Positions 22,976 through 30,844 of a stretch of DNA of 47,532 bases are shown piece after piece. The notes beneath the pieces are model-generated. The model saw only the letters and a program-made list of their open reading frames with translations, did no database searches and was not told where the DNA came from. The position numbers and the translations under genes were made by a program. Source of the stretch: Rhodococcus sp. KRD162. Its GTDB lineage: Bacteria > Actinomycetota > Actinomycetes > Mycobacteriales > Mycobacteriaceae. Location of the stretch: the NCBI RefSeq assembly GCF_017168335.1, contig NZ_JABFAU010000033.1, positions 1-47,532 of the forward strand, in the 5' to 3' direction. How positions within the stretch are numbered: position 1 is the first letter of the stretch; every line of letters begins with the position of its first letter.

Positions 22976-24196
22976 ATGCGAGAGAACACCGCAATGAAGA
23001 AGAAGGCCCGCGCATATGCGGCAGAGACCGGCGAAAAGTACGTCACCGCCCAGAAACACATCGCCGCAAAGGCTCCGGAACCTACCGCCGCTCGATTCCC
23101 GGCCATAGCCACACTGCCGATCCCCGCGCAGATCCCGTCGAGCATCGACGAAGCCCGCGAAATGTACCGCGACTTCAGGATGCCACTCGGAATCGACGAA
23201 TCCGGTGACATCGTCGAGGTCGACCTCGCCAAGAATCCCCACGCAGTGTTGTTCGGCGGGCCTGGAAGCGGCAAAACTGTCCTCGCCCTGAGTGTGATCG
23301 AGTCGTGCCGCACTGCAGGATGGATGATCTTCATCGGCGGCGGGTGCGCCAACGATTATCAGTCACTGCGACAGCAGGCGGGCATCTGCGCGATATCCCT
23401 TCGTACAGCCGAGCACGTGCGGATGGTGAGGATGGTCGCCGACGAATTACGCGCCCGAAAGTCCGACGCCATCTCTCGCAGGAAGGCGGGTGAACGTAAC
23501 CCCTTCCGGTGCCCTCCGCTGTTGCTCGTACTCGACGACTTCGGACGGATGCTTGCGGCAGTCAAGGACCAATTCGGTAGTGCCTTCGAGTTGGTTTCAG
23601 ATATTCTGCTCATCCTGCGTATCGGCCGCGAGTTCAAAGTGCACCTGATCGTGACAACCCAGGACCCGTCTCTGAGCACCTTTCCCTCGAATTTGCTCGA
23701 CCACATCAGTGCTCGTATCGCGCTCGGGCCCGCGGACGATCGGCCGGTGGTGCCCACGATCGTGCCCTCGTCTGATCGCCACGAGGAAGCACAACGAATC
23801 GTCGAATCCATTGGAAAACACGATCACGGAAGAGGGATGGTGTCGTTGGTCGATGACGACCACAACAGCCGGATCGCCGAATTCCAAGCCTTCCTCAACT
23901 ACACCCGCGGCATCCGGCACTGCGTCCCGGGAAGTGCAATCGAAGTGGCATTGACGGAGTACAAGAACCAAGCCAGTGACAAGATCCCGTCGCTGTATCC
24001 GAGGTTCTGGTTCAAGATCGACGGACCGAACTACGGACAGTCGCTCGCCGACTTGTACGCCTGCCCGATGGTCGCACTCGATCGACCCGACGGCACCCCG
24101 GACCCCGATATGGAGCAGTGCGACCCGTTTCATTCGTTGTACCTGGGTACCCCTGAAGCCCTACCGCCTTTGATGCTCGGCTTCACGAAGAACTGA
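22976..24196 (+). CDS. FtsK/HerA-type P-loop ATPase, copy 1
   Basis: A soluble P-loop ATPase of about 406 aa. Counting from the in-frame ATG at 22958, Walker A is GGPGSGKT (about 100-107) and Walker B LLLVLDD (about 188-194). VTTQDPS with a following ...LLDHISARIALG segment resembles sensor elements of FtsK/SpoIIIE, TraB-like and EccC motors. The N-terminus (KARAYAAETGEKYVTAQKHI) is a motif of actinobacterial mobile elements. I prefer 22976 as start since GGAGG lies 11 nt upstream; at 22958 the SD would be inside the gene. No membrane helix, so it may act with another partner. DNA pumping is inferred. Confidence 0.78.
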   Translation: MRENTAMKKKARAYAAETGEKYVTAQKHIAAKAPEPTAARFPAIATLPIPAQIPSSIDEAREMYRDFRMPLGIDESGDIVEVDLAKNPHAVLFGGPGSGKTVLALSVIESCRTAGWMIFIGGGCANDYQSLRQQAGICAISLRTAEHVRMVRMVADELRARKSDAISRRKAGERNPFRCPPLLLVLDDFGRMLAAVKDQFGSAFELVSDILLILRIGREFKVHLIVTTQDPSLSTFPSNLLDHISARIALGPADDRPVVPTIVPSSDRHEEAQRIVESIGKHDHGRGMVSLVDDDHNSRIAEFQAFLNYTRGIRHCVPGSAIEVALTEYKNQASDKIPSLYPRFWFKIDGPNYGQSLADLYACPMVALDRPDGTPDPDMEQCDPFHSLYLGTPEALPPLMLGFTKN

Positions 24197-24223
24197 TCGA
24201 TCTAGCTCAGCCCTCGCCGCGAT

Positions 24224-24260
24224 GTCGTGCCCCGAACTGATACTCGGTTCGGAGCACGAC
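24224..24260 (+). terminator. Terminator of ATPase copy 1
   Basis: GTCGTGCCCCGAAC / GTTCGGAGCACGAC arms with a 9-nt loop. The same hairpin, with compensating arm changes, closes copy 2. Confidence 0.7.
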
Positions 24261-24573
24261 ACATCAGTCTGAGCCCTCCTCTTCCTCTGTCGCGCTGCAC
24301 GTTTCATCACAAACCCCGGAACGGTCGCAAAGCATGGGACCCTCACCTCCTGGAGCCCCTTGCGATGGGGTTGCGGACTTGCTGCGCCACAGATAGTTTC
24401 GTTGTACACGGCTCACCACGCGAGCCGTTCCCCGTTGAATTCGTTCCCGTGCCGGACGATTCTTTGGAGGGCAAGGGTCTCGGACTCGCGTGAGAAACGA
24501 CCCCTGTATGTGCAGCGCATCCAGGTGGGCACGGAACCGGATGCACAACTGACACATGGAGGTTCAAGAACTC

Positions 24574-25806
24574 ATGCGAGAGAACACCGCAATGAAGAAG
24601 AAGGCCCGCGCATATGCGGCAGAGACCGGCGAAAAGTACGTCACCGCCCAGAAACACATCGCCGCACAGGCTCCGGAGCCTACCGCCGCTCGATTCCCGG
24701 CCATTGCCACACTGCCGATCCCCGCGCAGATCCCGTCGAGCATCGACGAAGCCCGCGAGATGTACCGCGACTTCAGGATGCCACTCGGGATCGACGAATC
24801 CGGTGACATCGTCGAGGTCGACCTCGCCAAGAATCCCCACGCAGTGGTGTTCGGCGGGACTGGACGGGGCAAAACTGTCCTCGCCCTGAGTGTGATCGAG
24901 TCGTGCCGCACTGCAGGATGGATGATCTTCATCGGCGACAGCCCCGGCAGCAGCTATCAAGCACTGCGACAGCAGGCGGGCATCTGCGCGATATCCCTTC
25001 ACGCCGCCGAGCACGTGCGGATGGTGAGGATGGTCGCCGACGAATTGCGCGCCCGACAGTCCGACGCCATCTCTCGCAGGAAGGCGGGTGAACGTACCCC
25101 CTTCCGGTGCCCTCCGCTGTTGCTCGTACTCGACGACTTCGGAAGGATGCGTACGGAAGTCAAGCACCGATACGGTAACGCCTGGGATTTGGATTCAGAT
25201 ATCCAACTCATCCTGCGCACCGGCCGCGAATTCAAAGTGCACCTGATCGTGACAACCCAGGACCCGTCTCCGCGCAGCATTCCCTCATCCATGCTCGATA
25301 ACTTCAGCGTACGTGTCGCGCTCGGACGCGCGAACGATCGGGAGATGGTGTCCACGATCGCGCCCTCGTATGCTCGCCACGAGGAAGCACAACGAATCGT
25401 CGAATCCATTGGAAAACACGATCACGGAAGAGGAATCGTGTCGTTGGTCGATGACGACGACAACAGCCGGATCGTCGAATTCCAGGCCTTCCGCAGCTAC
25501 ACTCCTGGCATCCTGAACTACGCTCCCGGAAGTGAAGTCGAGATCGCATTGACGGAGTACAAGAACCAAGCCAGTGACAAGATCCCGTCGCTGTATCCGA
25601 GGTTCTGGTTCAAGATCGACGGACCGAACTACGGACAGTCGCTCGCCGACTTGTACGCCTGCCCGATGGTCGCACTCGATCGACCCGACGGCACCCCGGA
25701 CCCCGATATGGAGCAGTACGACCCGTTTCATTCGTTGTACCTGGGTACCCCTGAAGCCCTACCCCCTTTGATGCTCGGTTTCACGGAGAAGCCGTCTAGC
25801 GCATAG
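24574..25806 (+). CDS. FtsK/HerA-type P-loop ATPase, copy 2
   Basis: Paralogue of the preceding ATPase, about 410 aa. Walker A here is GGTGRGKT, with the central Gly-Ser replaced by Gly-Arg; Walker B LLLVLDDF is unchanged. Differences cluster in two blocks: the loop after MIFIG (DSPGSSYQA versus GGCANDYQS), and the region between the Walker B and the HEEAQRIVESIGKHDHGRG stretch. The C-terminal DPFHSLYLGTPEALPPLMLG is shared. Four extra residues end the protein. Two such motors could form a heteromer or handle different partners. Confidence 0.78.
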   Translation: MRENTAMKKKARAYAAETGEKYVTAQKHIAAQAPEPTAARFPAIATLPIPAQIPSSIDEAREMYRDFRMPLGIDESGDIVEVDLAKNPHAVVFGGTGRGKTVLALSVIESCRTAGWMIFIGDSPGSSYQALRQQAGICAISLHAAEHVRMVRMVADELRARQSDAISRRKAGERTPFRCPPLLLVLDDFGRMRTEVKHRYGNAWDLDSDIQLILRTGREFKVHLIVTTQDPSPRSIPSSMLDNFSVRVALGRANDREMVSTIAPSYARHEEAQRIVESIGKHDHGRGIVSLVDDDDNSRIVEFQAFRSYTPGILNYAPGSEVEIALTEYKNQASDKIPSLYPRFWFKIDGPNYGQSLADLYACPMVALDRPDGTPDPDMEQYDPFHSLYLGTPEALPPLMLGFTEKPSSA

Positions 25807-25825
25807 CCGCAGGCCTGTCCTGACC

Positions 25826-25862
25826 GTCGTGCTCCGAACTGATACTCGGTTCGGGGCACGAC
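25826..25862 (+). terminator. Terminator of ATPase copy 2
   Basis: GTCGTGCTCCGAAC / GTTCGGGGCACGAC with a 9-nt loop. Relative to copy 1, CCC/GAG became CTC/GGG. The pairs that were G-C plus mismatch in one copy are swapped in the other, so pairing seems to be preserved. Confidence 0.7.
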
Positions 25863-25935
25863 GCATCAGTAGACGCTTTAATTTCCCCTGTCGCACTGCA
25901 CTTGTCACCACATATCCTCGGTACTGACACCAGGC

Positions 25936-26231
25936 ATGGAATCCTCCCCAAACAGAATTCACCTGGCCGAAAGCGCGAAGGGAACCGGATCCCTCAAGAA
26001 CCTCATCAATCTTGCCCACAGTTCCGGATCGATCGTCTATACCGTGGGTGCACTCAGCGAGATGGCTGACCGACTCCACCGCGACATCGGCGTGCAGAAG
26101 TGGCGGAGACCGCCGCCGAACAGGTTGCGCTCGCCGAGAATACCGTCGAGGAGGTCCGCACCCACAAGCCTGCCAACGGCGATTGCGAACTGACCCAACT
26201 ACTTCTGGTCATCACGACGGCCCTGCCATGA
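25936..26231 (+). pseudogene. Frameshifted small gene after the ATPases
   Basis: The first 54 codons (ESSPNRIHLAESAKGTGSLK ... RLHRDIGVQ) are clearly coding, then bias moves to the +1 frame, which reads AEVAETAAEQVALAENTVEE and ends TQLLLVITTALP at TGA 26229-26231. The switch lies near 26095-26105. One lost base would explain it; programmed frameshifting or a sequencing error cannot be excluded. No family recognised. It occupies the place after the second ATPase, where a third gene of the unit may have been. Confidence 0.55.
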
Positions 26232-26243
26232 AAGACCAGTTGA

Positions 26244-26384
26244 GATCAGCTCAAGGACGGCGCCGAGCTGCTCGCATCGTTCGAACGTGATCTCGTATTC
26301 CTGATGCGGGAGTGCCGAGAAGTTAATGTGTCTGTGCTCGTGAGCGTTTCCCAGTCTCCTCACGAGTGTGGCCCCGCCGGATGA
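26244..26384 (+). pseudogene. Coding-like fragment without start
   Basis: After the stop of the previous fragment, another frame shows good codon bias (QLKDGAELLASFERDLVFLM, RECREVNVSVLV) and ends at TGA 26382-26384. It has no upstream start in frame. A short ATG frame at 26228 overlaps the previous stop (ATGA) but ends after 20 codons, so a second frameshift may separate the ATG from this body. Read as the decayed end of a two-gene unit. Confidence 0.4.
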
Positions 26385-26400
26385 TCGGGCAGGGCCACAC
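26366..26400 (+). terminator. Terminator after the decayed genes
   Basis: GTGTGGCCC and GGGCCACAC arms with a structured 17-nt interior, followed by TTGTTCTC. It also lies downstream of the minus-strand secreted-protein gene (67 nt past its stop). Confidence 0.6.
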
Positions 26401-26466
26401 TTGTTCTCGGGGTGTCGATTCAGACTTCGCCGCGGCGAGATTCGGGGCCACGGGTGATGCCCGGTC

Positions 26467-26883
26467 TCACACGCACGCTGTTTCTGTGACGCCCCAGCCT
26501 CCCCACCGGACCGCTTTCACGCACTTGGCGGGTGAATAGATCATCCGCGACCACGAATTGGCGCCGTTGTTGGTGCTGTATCCCTGCGAGTACCCCCCGA
26601 ACTGATCCGCCCTGACGTTGCTGGTCACACCGTTCGCACGCGCCCAGTTGGTTTGGCACGTCGGCGACCACCGGATCTCCACCCACGCGGATCCGCCGCT
26701 GCCGTAGACATATCCGGTGTCGACGGTATATGCATCGTTGGCGCATCCCGATGCCAGAGGGTCGACGCCGGAGCAGTAGTCGCCGTGACAGGTGACTGCC
26801 GATGCCGACGGGACATTGACAAGGGCCGCGGAGAACGTCAAAGCCGTCACTGCTGCAAACTTTTTCAGGAAACTGACCTTCAT
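26467..26883 (-). CDS. Secreted DUF2690-like protein, 138 aa
   Basis: Signal peptide 1-29 (basic start, hydrophobic core, ASA). The mature part begins VTCHGDYCSGVDPLASGCAN, followed by AWVEIRWSPTCQTNWARA. This is the layout of DUF2690 proteins, small secreted cysteine proteins of actinobacteria and Bacillus. Six cysteines (three near the start, one in SPTCQTNW, two near the end) suggest three disulfides. ATG at 26883 with GAGAGGAT upstream. Extracellular role unknown. Confidence 0.75.
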   Translation of the reverse strand: MKVSFLKKFAAVTALTFSAALVNVPSASAVTCHGDYCSGVDPLASGCANDAYTVDTGYVYGSGGSAWVEIRWSPTCQTNWARANGVTSNVRADQFGGYSQGYSTNNGANSWSRMIYSPAKCVKAVRWGGWGVTETACV

Positions 26884-27071
26884 TGTCGGATCCTCTCGCT
26901 CGGACGAGGACGGCCGGAGTGCGCACTACCAACCGTTCAGGAACGGTCACGCTAACTCCGCGGTCACCTAACGAGTGGGTGAATGCACCCCAATTCAGTC
27001 GAACAGATGACAAAGTCCGGGCACGCCGGACGCTCCCCGCGGCCGTGGCCCACTCAGAACCTTCACGCAGG

Positions 27072-27476
27072 TCAGCGACCGGCGATCGGAACGACGGTGA
27101 AGACCTCGTCGGAATCGTCGTAGTCGACGAGACCGCGAATCAGGAGCTCAAGCAGATGCCGCCGCATCCCCGACCCCGGATTGTGAGCGCTCCACCTCCG
27201 TCGCTTGCACACCTGCTCGTAGACGTCGAGCTGCGCGGGTGTCGCAGTCGGGCCGACCATGTATTCACCGACGCGGCAAGAGGTATGGATTCGGTACCCG
27301 TCGGAACCGGTTTCGCAATCTGGGGCGCACTCGTCGATGTACTCCGCCGTCCACCGCTCAGGAGTGAATTTAGCTGCTGAGTCGAGGTCGCGGAGAGCGT
27401 CCTCTGTGGTGCCCACGAATTCGTCGAAGTCGGCGCCGAAGATCACCCTTCGGATGTTGCCGTCGTTGTAGAGCAT
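27072..27476 (-). CDS. Hypothetical protein, 134 aa
   Basis: Start at 27476 with AAAGG 6 nt upstream; a longer frame to 27512 has no site. The region DECAPDCETGSDGYRIHTSC could hold a metal or disulfide. A C-terminal helical part (SGMRRHLLELLIRGLVDYDD) follows a helix TPAQLDVYEQVCKRRRW that may be HTH-like. Ends TVVPIAGR. Not recognised. Confidence 0.55.
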   Translation of the reverse strand: MLYNDGNIRRVIFGADFDEFVGTTEDALRDLDSAAKFTPERWTAEYIDECAPDCETGSDGYRIHTSCRVGEYMVGPTATPAQLDVYEQVCKRRRWSAHNPGSGMRRHLLELLIRGLVDYDDSDEVFTVVPIAGR

Positions 27477-27636
27477 GTAGTGCCTTTCTGTCGTCTCCCA
27501 CAGGTGCCACACAGCGCACTGTCACGTGGACTGTTCACGGAGCGGCTTTGTCAGAGTTGGTCTTCGGGTTCAGGGAGTGCGTGAGGAGCGATGTTTTGCC
27601 CAGGAGAAGAGAATCACGGTTCTATGTTGGGAGGAC

Positions 27637-28461
27637 TCAGCGTCGTTCGATGCGGGGTACGGCGAGGAAGAAAACATCGAACTGGAATACGTCAGCTCCA
27701 AGTAGGTGCCACATTTTCTGCCATCCCCCGGCCAAACTGGACAAGATAATGTCGCTAGTGCGCGTGTCCAGTTCGCCGCAATAGACTACAGGTTGATCGA
27801 GCGACGAACTTTGGAGTTCCGTGGTTTCGTCACAACGACGTTCGGCATCTTGATTGACGGTTCGCCAGAATTCAGGCAGGACGGGACGGTGAGCCGAGTC
27901 GGCGAACGCTAGGGTGAGGTCGAGCAGGAGTCGCCAACCCGTTTTCCATGGCACAGTCGTTTCGACGTCTCCGATCCGCAGCCGTAGAGCGTCCTGCACC
28001 CATTGAACCTCGACCGTAGGCGACGAACCTGACGCTCCGGCTACCGCGGTCGATTCCGCTGTCAGTATGTCCATAGCCGCGGACTTGGCAAGCCTTCCAG
28101 TGGCGAGCACATCGATCGGGCGCGCGGACAGCGCCCGCGAGCTGCGGAGCCACCATCCGATCGGATCATCCTCGCGCAATGATTGATTTATCGAGGCTAC
28201 GACGGGCTTGACAGTGCCGGTGCTGGGTTCAAACTGGAATTGCGGGTATCTCCATTCGCCACCCGAGTTCTTTTGCGCGAGGACGACACCGGAGACTCGT
28301 TCTTCGTCGAGCGATGGGGCGTCTGTGGCACCAGCCGCTTCTCGCAGCGTGGCGATCTCCTCGGCCGTGTACATCGGCGTTCTGTTGTCGAGGTACTCCT
28401 CCTGACGGCTCATGAACCGGGCCAGCGCGTCATTCGGCGGATCTGACGGATCGGAATTCAC
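27637..28461 (-). CDS. DUF2384 (MbcA/ParS/Xre-C)-like protein with extra C-terminal domain, 274 aa
   Basis: The N-terminal half carries the family signature RYPQFQFE (71-78) and DDPIGWWL (98-105), then a L-x-x-RPIDVL turn. It differs from the other three paralogues in this window by an added C-terminal domain (about 125-274, PTVEVQWVQDALRLRIGDVE ... VFFLAVPRIERR) that I do not recognise. GTG start. Last gene of a three-gene unit with a second DUF2384-like gene and a PD-(D/E)XK nuclease. In known systems such domains are antitoxins to RES toxins; here the partner is unclear. Confidence 0.6.
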   Translation of the reverse strand: MNSDPSDPPNDALARFMSRQEEYLDNRTPMYTAEEIATLREAAGATDAPSLDEERVSGVVLAQKNSGGEWRYPQFQFEPSTGTVKPVVASINQSLREDDPIGWWLRSSRALSARPIDVLATGRLAKSAAMDILTAESTAVAGASGSSPTVEVQWVQDALRLRIGDVETTVPWKTGWRLLLDLTLAFADSAHRPVLPEFWRTVNQDAERRCDETTELQSSSLDQPVVYCGELDTRTSDIILSSLAGGWQKMWHLLGADVFQFDVFFLAVPRIERR

Positions 28462-28504
28462 AAGAGGGGCTCTCTTTCCATTGACTCAACGCAACCTCAG
28501 GGCG

Positions 28505-29032
28505 TTATGGGCGGCTATCGTCTTCGACTTCTCCGGCAGCGAGCGCAATGACCTCGTGCAACCGAGCAGGATCGCTCACCATTTTGTATGGCTTTTCCAG
28601 ATCCTCCAGCCACCTACTCGGCGAGTACCACCACGATGCCACCGCCCAAGGGTCGCCCTTGGCGTCGAGCGCGACGTTGACTTTCCCCAGCACTGCAGCC
28701 CCCTCCCCACTGAGAAGAAATTGAAATGCTGGATAGATGAACTTGCCTGCGTGGGTAAGTTGAATCAGTTGGGAACTAGCTACTTTCGCTTGCAACGCCC
28801 GATGGGTGTGGTCAAATGGGTCGCATTTCGAGGACGCTTCAGTGGCGTCCAACATTTCATGTTCCAGAATTATCGACTTCGCCATCGCCACAATGCTTTC
28901 CGGGGAACTGCTTGAGTCAGGTTCGATCATCGTGGCGGTCAACCTCGCTTGTCGTGCAGCACTCCCCAACCTGCTAGGAGTCAATCTCCTCTTGGCGGCG
29001 GACAGGAAGTGAATCCTTGGAAACCATTGCAT
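28505..29032 (-). CDS. DUF2384 (MbcA/ParS/Xre-C)-like protein, 175 aa
   Basis: Contains YPAFQF (100-105) and GDPWAVASWWYSPSRWL (from about 126), the shared core of the family, preceded by a helical HTH-like region ending ALQAKVASSQLIQLTHAGKF. The end (RLHEVIALAAGEVEDDSRP) matches the helical end of MbcA-like proteins. It starts 11 nt after the nuclease stop. An internal Met at 28930 is an alternative start. Expected cytosolic; likely antitoxin or DNA-binding partner. Confidence 0.6.
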   Translation of the reverse strand: MQWFPRIHFLSAAKRRLTPSRLGSAARQARLTATMIEPDSSSSPESIVAMAKSIILEHEMLDATEASSKCDPFDHTHRALQAKVASSQLIQLTHAGKFIYPAFQFLLSGEGAAVLGKVNVALDAKGDPWAVASWWYSPSRWLEDLEKPYKMVSDPARLHEVIALAAGEVEDDSRP

Positions 29033-29043
29033 GCTTGCAGCTT

Positions 29044-29718
29044 TCAGATGGACCCTTTTCTCACGCTCACGCGATACGTCTCGGTCTGACCAGTGTGGTC
29101 GACGTACAGGACGCGGGCTTTGAAGCGGTGCTGCGGTGCAGCCACCCGAAGGTCACCTGCGTACTTTCGGAGCTGATCAGCGTCTCCGGGTCGGGCTTCA
29201 CTTGGGATGTTGCGTGCCGTTTTGAAGTCAACGACCGTAATTGCGTCCGCATTCCATCCGAGCAGGTCGATTCTGCCTCGCTGTCCGCGGTTGGCGCTCC
29301 AATCGAGGAGTTGAACCTCGGCGGCAATCCAGGACCAGCTCATTTCATCAGCGAGACTGATTATGGCTTCGGCCGCTCCGGCTGCAGCTATTCGCATCTT
29401 TTCCAGGGCGAATCGTTGGCCGTACTCACTCAGGCCGTCGTAGTCATCCGCCAATTTTGACCAGAAGTATCCGCCCGAGTCGATGAGCGCTCGGGCAATC
29501 TGGTCGCGATACCCGACTGTATCCGCCGAGAGTGGTCGCTCGAGTGCATCGTGAAGCAGCTCTATGGACTCGATGACACTGTCGCGGTACTTATTTCGGG
29601 TTCTTTCCGCGCCCACTCGCACTGGCTTTTGTGCAGGCATTCCGACCGCACGGCCGACGAGACCGCCCAAGACTTTGTGGGCGTCTTCCAACGCGTGTGG
29701 AAGCACTTGAGTGTTCAA
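29044..29718 (-). CDS. RecB-type PD-(D/E)XK nuclease, 224 aa
   Basis: C-terminal RecB-nuclease motifs in order: E134 (AAEVQLLDW), D151 (GRIDLLGW), D164-x-K166 (VVDFKTARN), then Q182-LRKYA. All metal-binding residues of a RecB/Cas4-like core are present. No helicase domain and no iron-sulfur cysteines. The first 110 residues are helical and may bind DNA or a partner. I take the TTG at 29718 as start because GGAAGGACC lies just upstream; a frame to 29760 exists. Leads a three-gene unit with two DUF2384-like genes, suggesting a nuclease effector under control of the partners. Confidence 0.7.
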   Translation of the reverse strand: MNTQVLPHALEDAHKVLGGLVGRAVGMPAQKPVRVGAERTRNKYRDSVIESIELLHDALERPLSADTVGYRDQIARALIDSGGYFWSKLADDYDGLSEYGQRFALEKMRIAAAGAAEAIISLADEMSWSWIAAEVQLLDWSANRGQRGRIDLLGWNADAITVVDFKTARNIPSEARPGDADQLRKYAGDLRVAAPQHRFKARVLYVDHTGQTETYRVSVRKGSI

Positions 29719-29791
29719 GATGGTCCTTCCCGCTGTCGATGCTGCACATCTGGGGCGCACTGCTCCTCAGGAGTAAGTGGGGCGGCGCCAG

Positions 29792-30226
29792 CTATACGGC
29801 CGCGAGGATGTCGGTGAGGTCGCGGATCTCGGACGCGGTGTGCGGGGTCAGGACCTCCTCCAGGGCGCGGGTTCGACGCGGCCAGTGGTACTTGTCCCAT
29901 CCGGCCTGAAGGATCGGATTGCCGGGGACCTGAGCCCATGCGTCCGTCGGGTCGATGACGACGATCTCGGTGTGCTCCCGTGACGCGGGCCCTCCATCGT
30001 CTACTCCGAGTCGCACCTGGGCGATGCCGTCGACGACCCACACCTGGGGGTTCAGTGCTGTGAATCCGTCACTCTGGCAGGCCACTTGCACGTGCACGAT
30101 TTTGCCTTCGAGGTTGACGAGCCCGTCGTCCATTTGACGGGCACTGTATCCGGCGTGCGCGGCGCGGGAAAGAAAGAGCGCTACGCCGCGGTCGTGGATG
30201 CGCTGGCTCTTCGCGAATTCGTTCAT
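29792..30226 (-). CDS. Hypothetical protein, 144 aa, leaderless
   Basis: Begins MNEFAKSQRIHDRGVALFLS. The core (LVNLEGKIVHVQVACQSDGF, PQVWVVDGIAQVRLGVDDGG) is beta-rich; the end is helical (EVLTPHTASEIRDLTDILAA). No ribosome site, but TACTAT lies 6 nt before the ATG, consistent with a leaderless mRNA. It is divergent from the HTH/cpRec pair across 59 bp and 73 nt ahead of the nuclease gene, so may belong to either. Function unknown. Confidence 0.55.
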   Translation of the reverse strand: MNEFAKSQRIHDRGVALFLSRAAHAGYSARQMDDGLVNLEGKIVHVQVACQSDGFTALNPQVWVVDGIAQVRLGVDDGGPASREHTEIVVIDPTDAWAQVPGNPILQAGWDKYHWPRRTRALEEVLTPHTASEIRDLTDILAAV

Positions 30227-30285
30227 GGCTCGATAGTACACATGCTCCGGCCTGCCTAAGTGCACTCCGGCGGTAACATCAAGAC
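30227..30285. promoter_or_regulatory. Divergent leaderless promoters
   Basis: Only 59 bp separate two divergent start codons. TACTAT (30238-30233 on the minus strand) lies 6 nt before the minus ATG and TAACAT (30274-30279) 6 nt before the plus ATG, so both transcripts should begin at their start codons. The -35 regions are weak, hinting at an activator or at regulation by the HTH protein encoded here. Confidence 0.45.
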
Positions 30286-30828
30286 ATGATCTCCCCCGAA
30301 ATGCTGGAACCGCGCCGACTGGCAAGCGTCGCGATTGTCGCCGAACGACTGACCGTCTCGCGCGCAGTCGCCAACCGTCTGGTGGCGGCAGAGGTGGGTG
30401 GCCCTTCGTTTCGGGGGAAAACAGATTTGATGATGGCGGAGGCCGACCTCGCCGTTCTCGCAGCACGCCAGCATGAGTGGGCGGATACAACCGTCCCTGC
30501 ACTGAACGTGCGGGTGGCCCCGGCCCGATGGTGCGCTGATCAAAATCGCTTCCTCGGTTGGCATGCCCGGCTACCCGAGGACTTACTGCCTGAGTCCATC
30601 GGGAAATGGTGGAACGTCCGTGACGCAGAACAAGTGAAGGGCGCGGCGTTTGTGGCCGCAATTGGGGGCTGGGTGGTGCATGTCGCTAGGGTCACCGACG
30701 TCCACACCGATCGAGGCCAGCGCGCATTCGATTTCGGGCCCGCCACCGACGAGCAGCTGGCGGCATATGCGGGTCGGCGAATCCCCCCAGTCCCCGGGCC
30801 TGCGATCTTGCGGTTCGGGCTCGACTGA
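30286..30828 (+). CDS. HTH-containing protein, 180 aa, with the cpRec gene
   Basis: Residues about 10-40 (RLASVAIVAERLTVSRAVAN) form a likely HTH, then a stretch KTDLMMAEADLAVLAARQHE. The remainder (about 60-180) is a mixed domain with FLGWHARLPEDLLPESIGKW and AAFVAAIGGWVVHVARVTDV. Not a recognised family. Leaderless start at 30286. The cpRec gene begins 17 nt downstream, so they are an operon; this protein may be its regulator or effector. Confidence 0.58.
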   Translation: MISPEMLEPRRLASVAIVAERLTVSRAVANRLVAAEVGGPSFRGKTDLMMAEADLAVLAARQHEWADTTVPALNVRVAPARWCADQNRFLGWHARLPEDLLPESIGKWWNVRDAEQVKGAAFVAAIGGWVVHVARVTDVHTDRGQRAFDFGPATDEQLAAYAGRRIPPVPGPAILRFGLD

Positions 30829-30844
30829 AAGGCAAAACACGACG

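Larger units (their letters stand above)
22771..24260 (+). repeat. Tandem duplication, copy 1 (leader + ATPase + terminator)
   Basis: About 1.49 kb that recurs at 24370-25862. Both copies share a roughly 190-bp leader (starting GTTGCGGA), the ATPase gene and a hairpin terminator. They are nearly identical in the leader, the first about 110 codons and the last about 85 codons, but differ in the middle. Confidence 0.9.
24370..25862 (+). repeat. Tandem duplication, copy 2 (leader + ATPase + terminator)
   Basis: Sister of 22771-24260, offset by about 1,600 bp. The leader is almost identical, including a small CGGCTC...GAGCCG stem and the GGAGG start region. The terminator is at 25826-25862. Confidence 0.9.

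Noticed and set aside
22976..25806. Type VII (EccC) or conjugation locus around the ATPases
   Set aside because: No WXG100, EccB/D, relaxase or other transfer genes nearby, so the system cannot be named.
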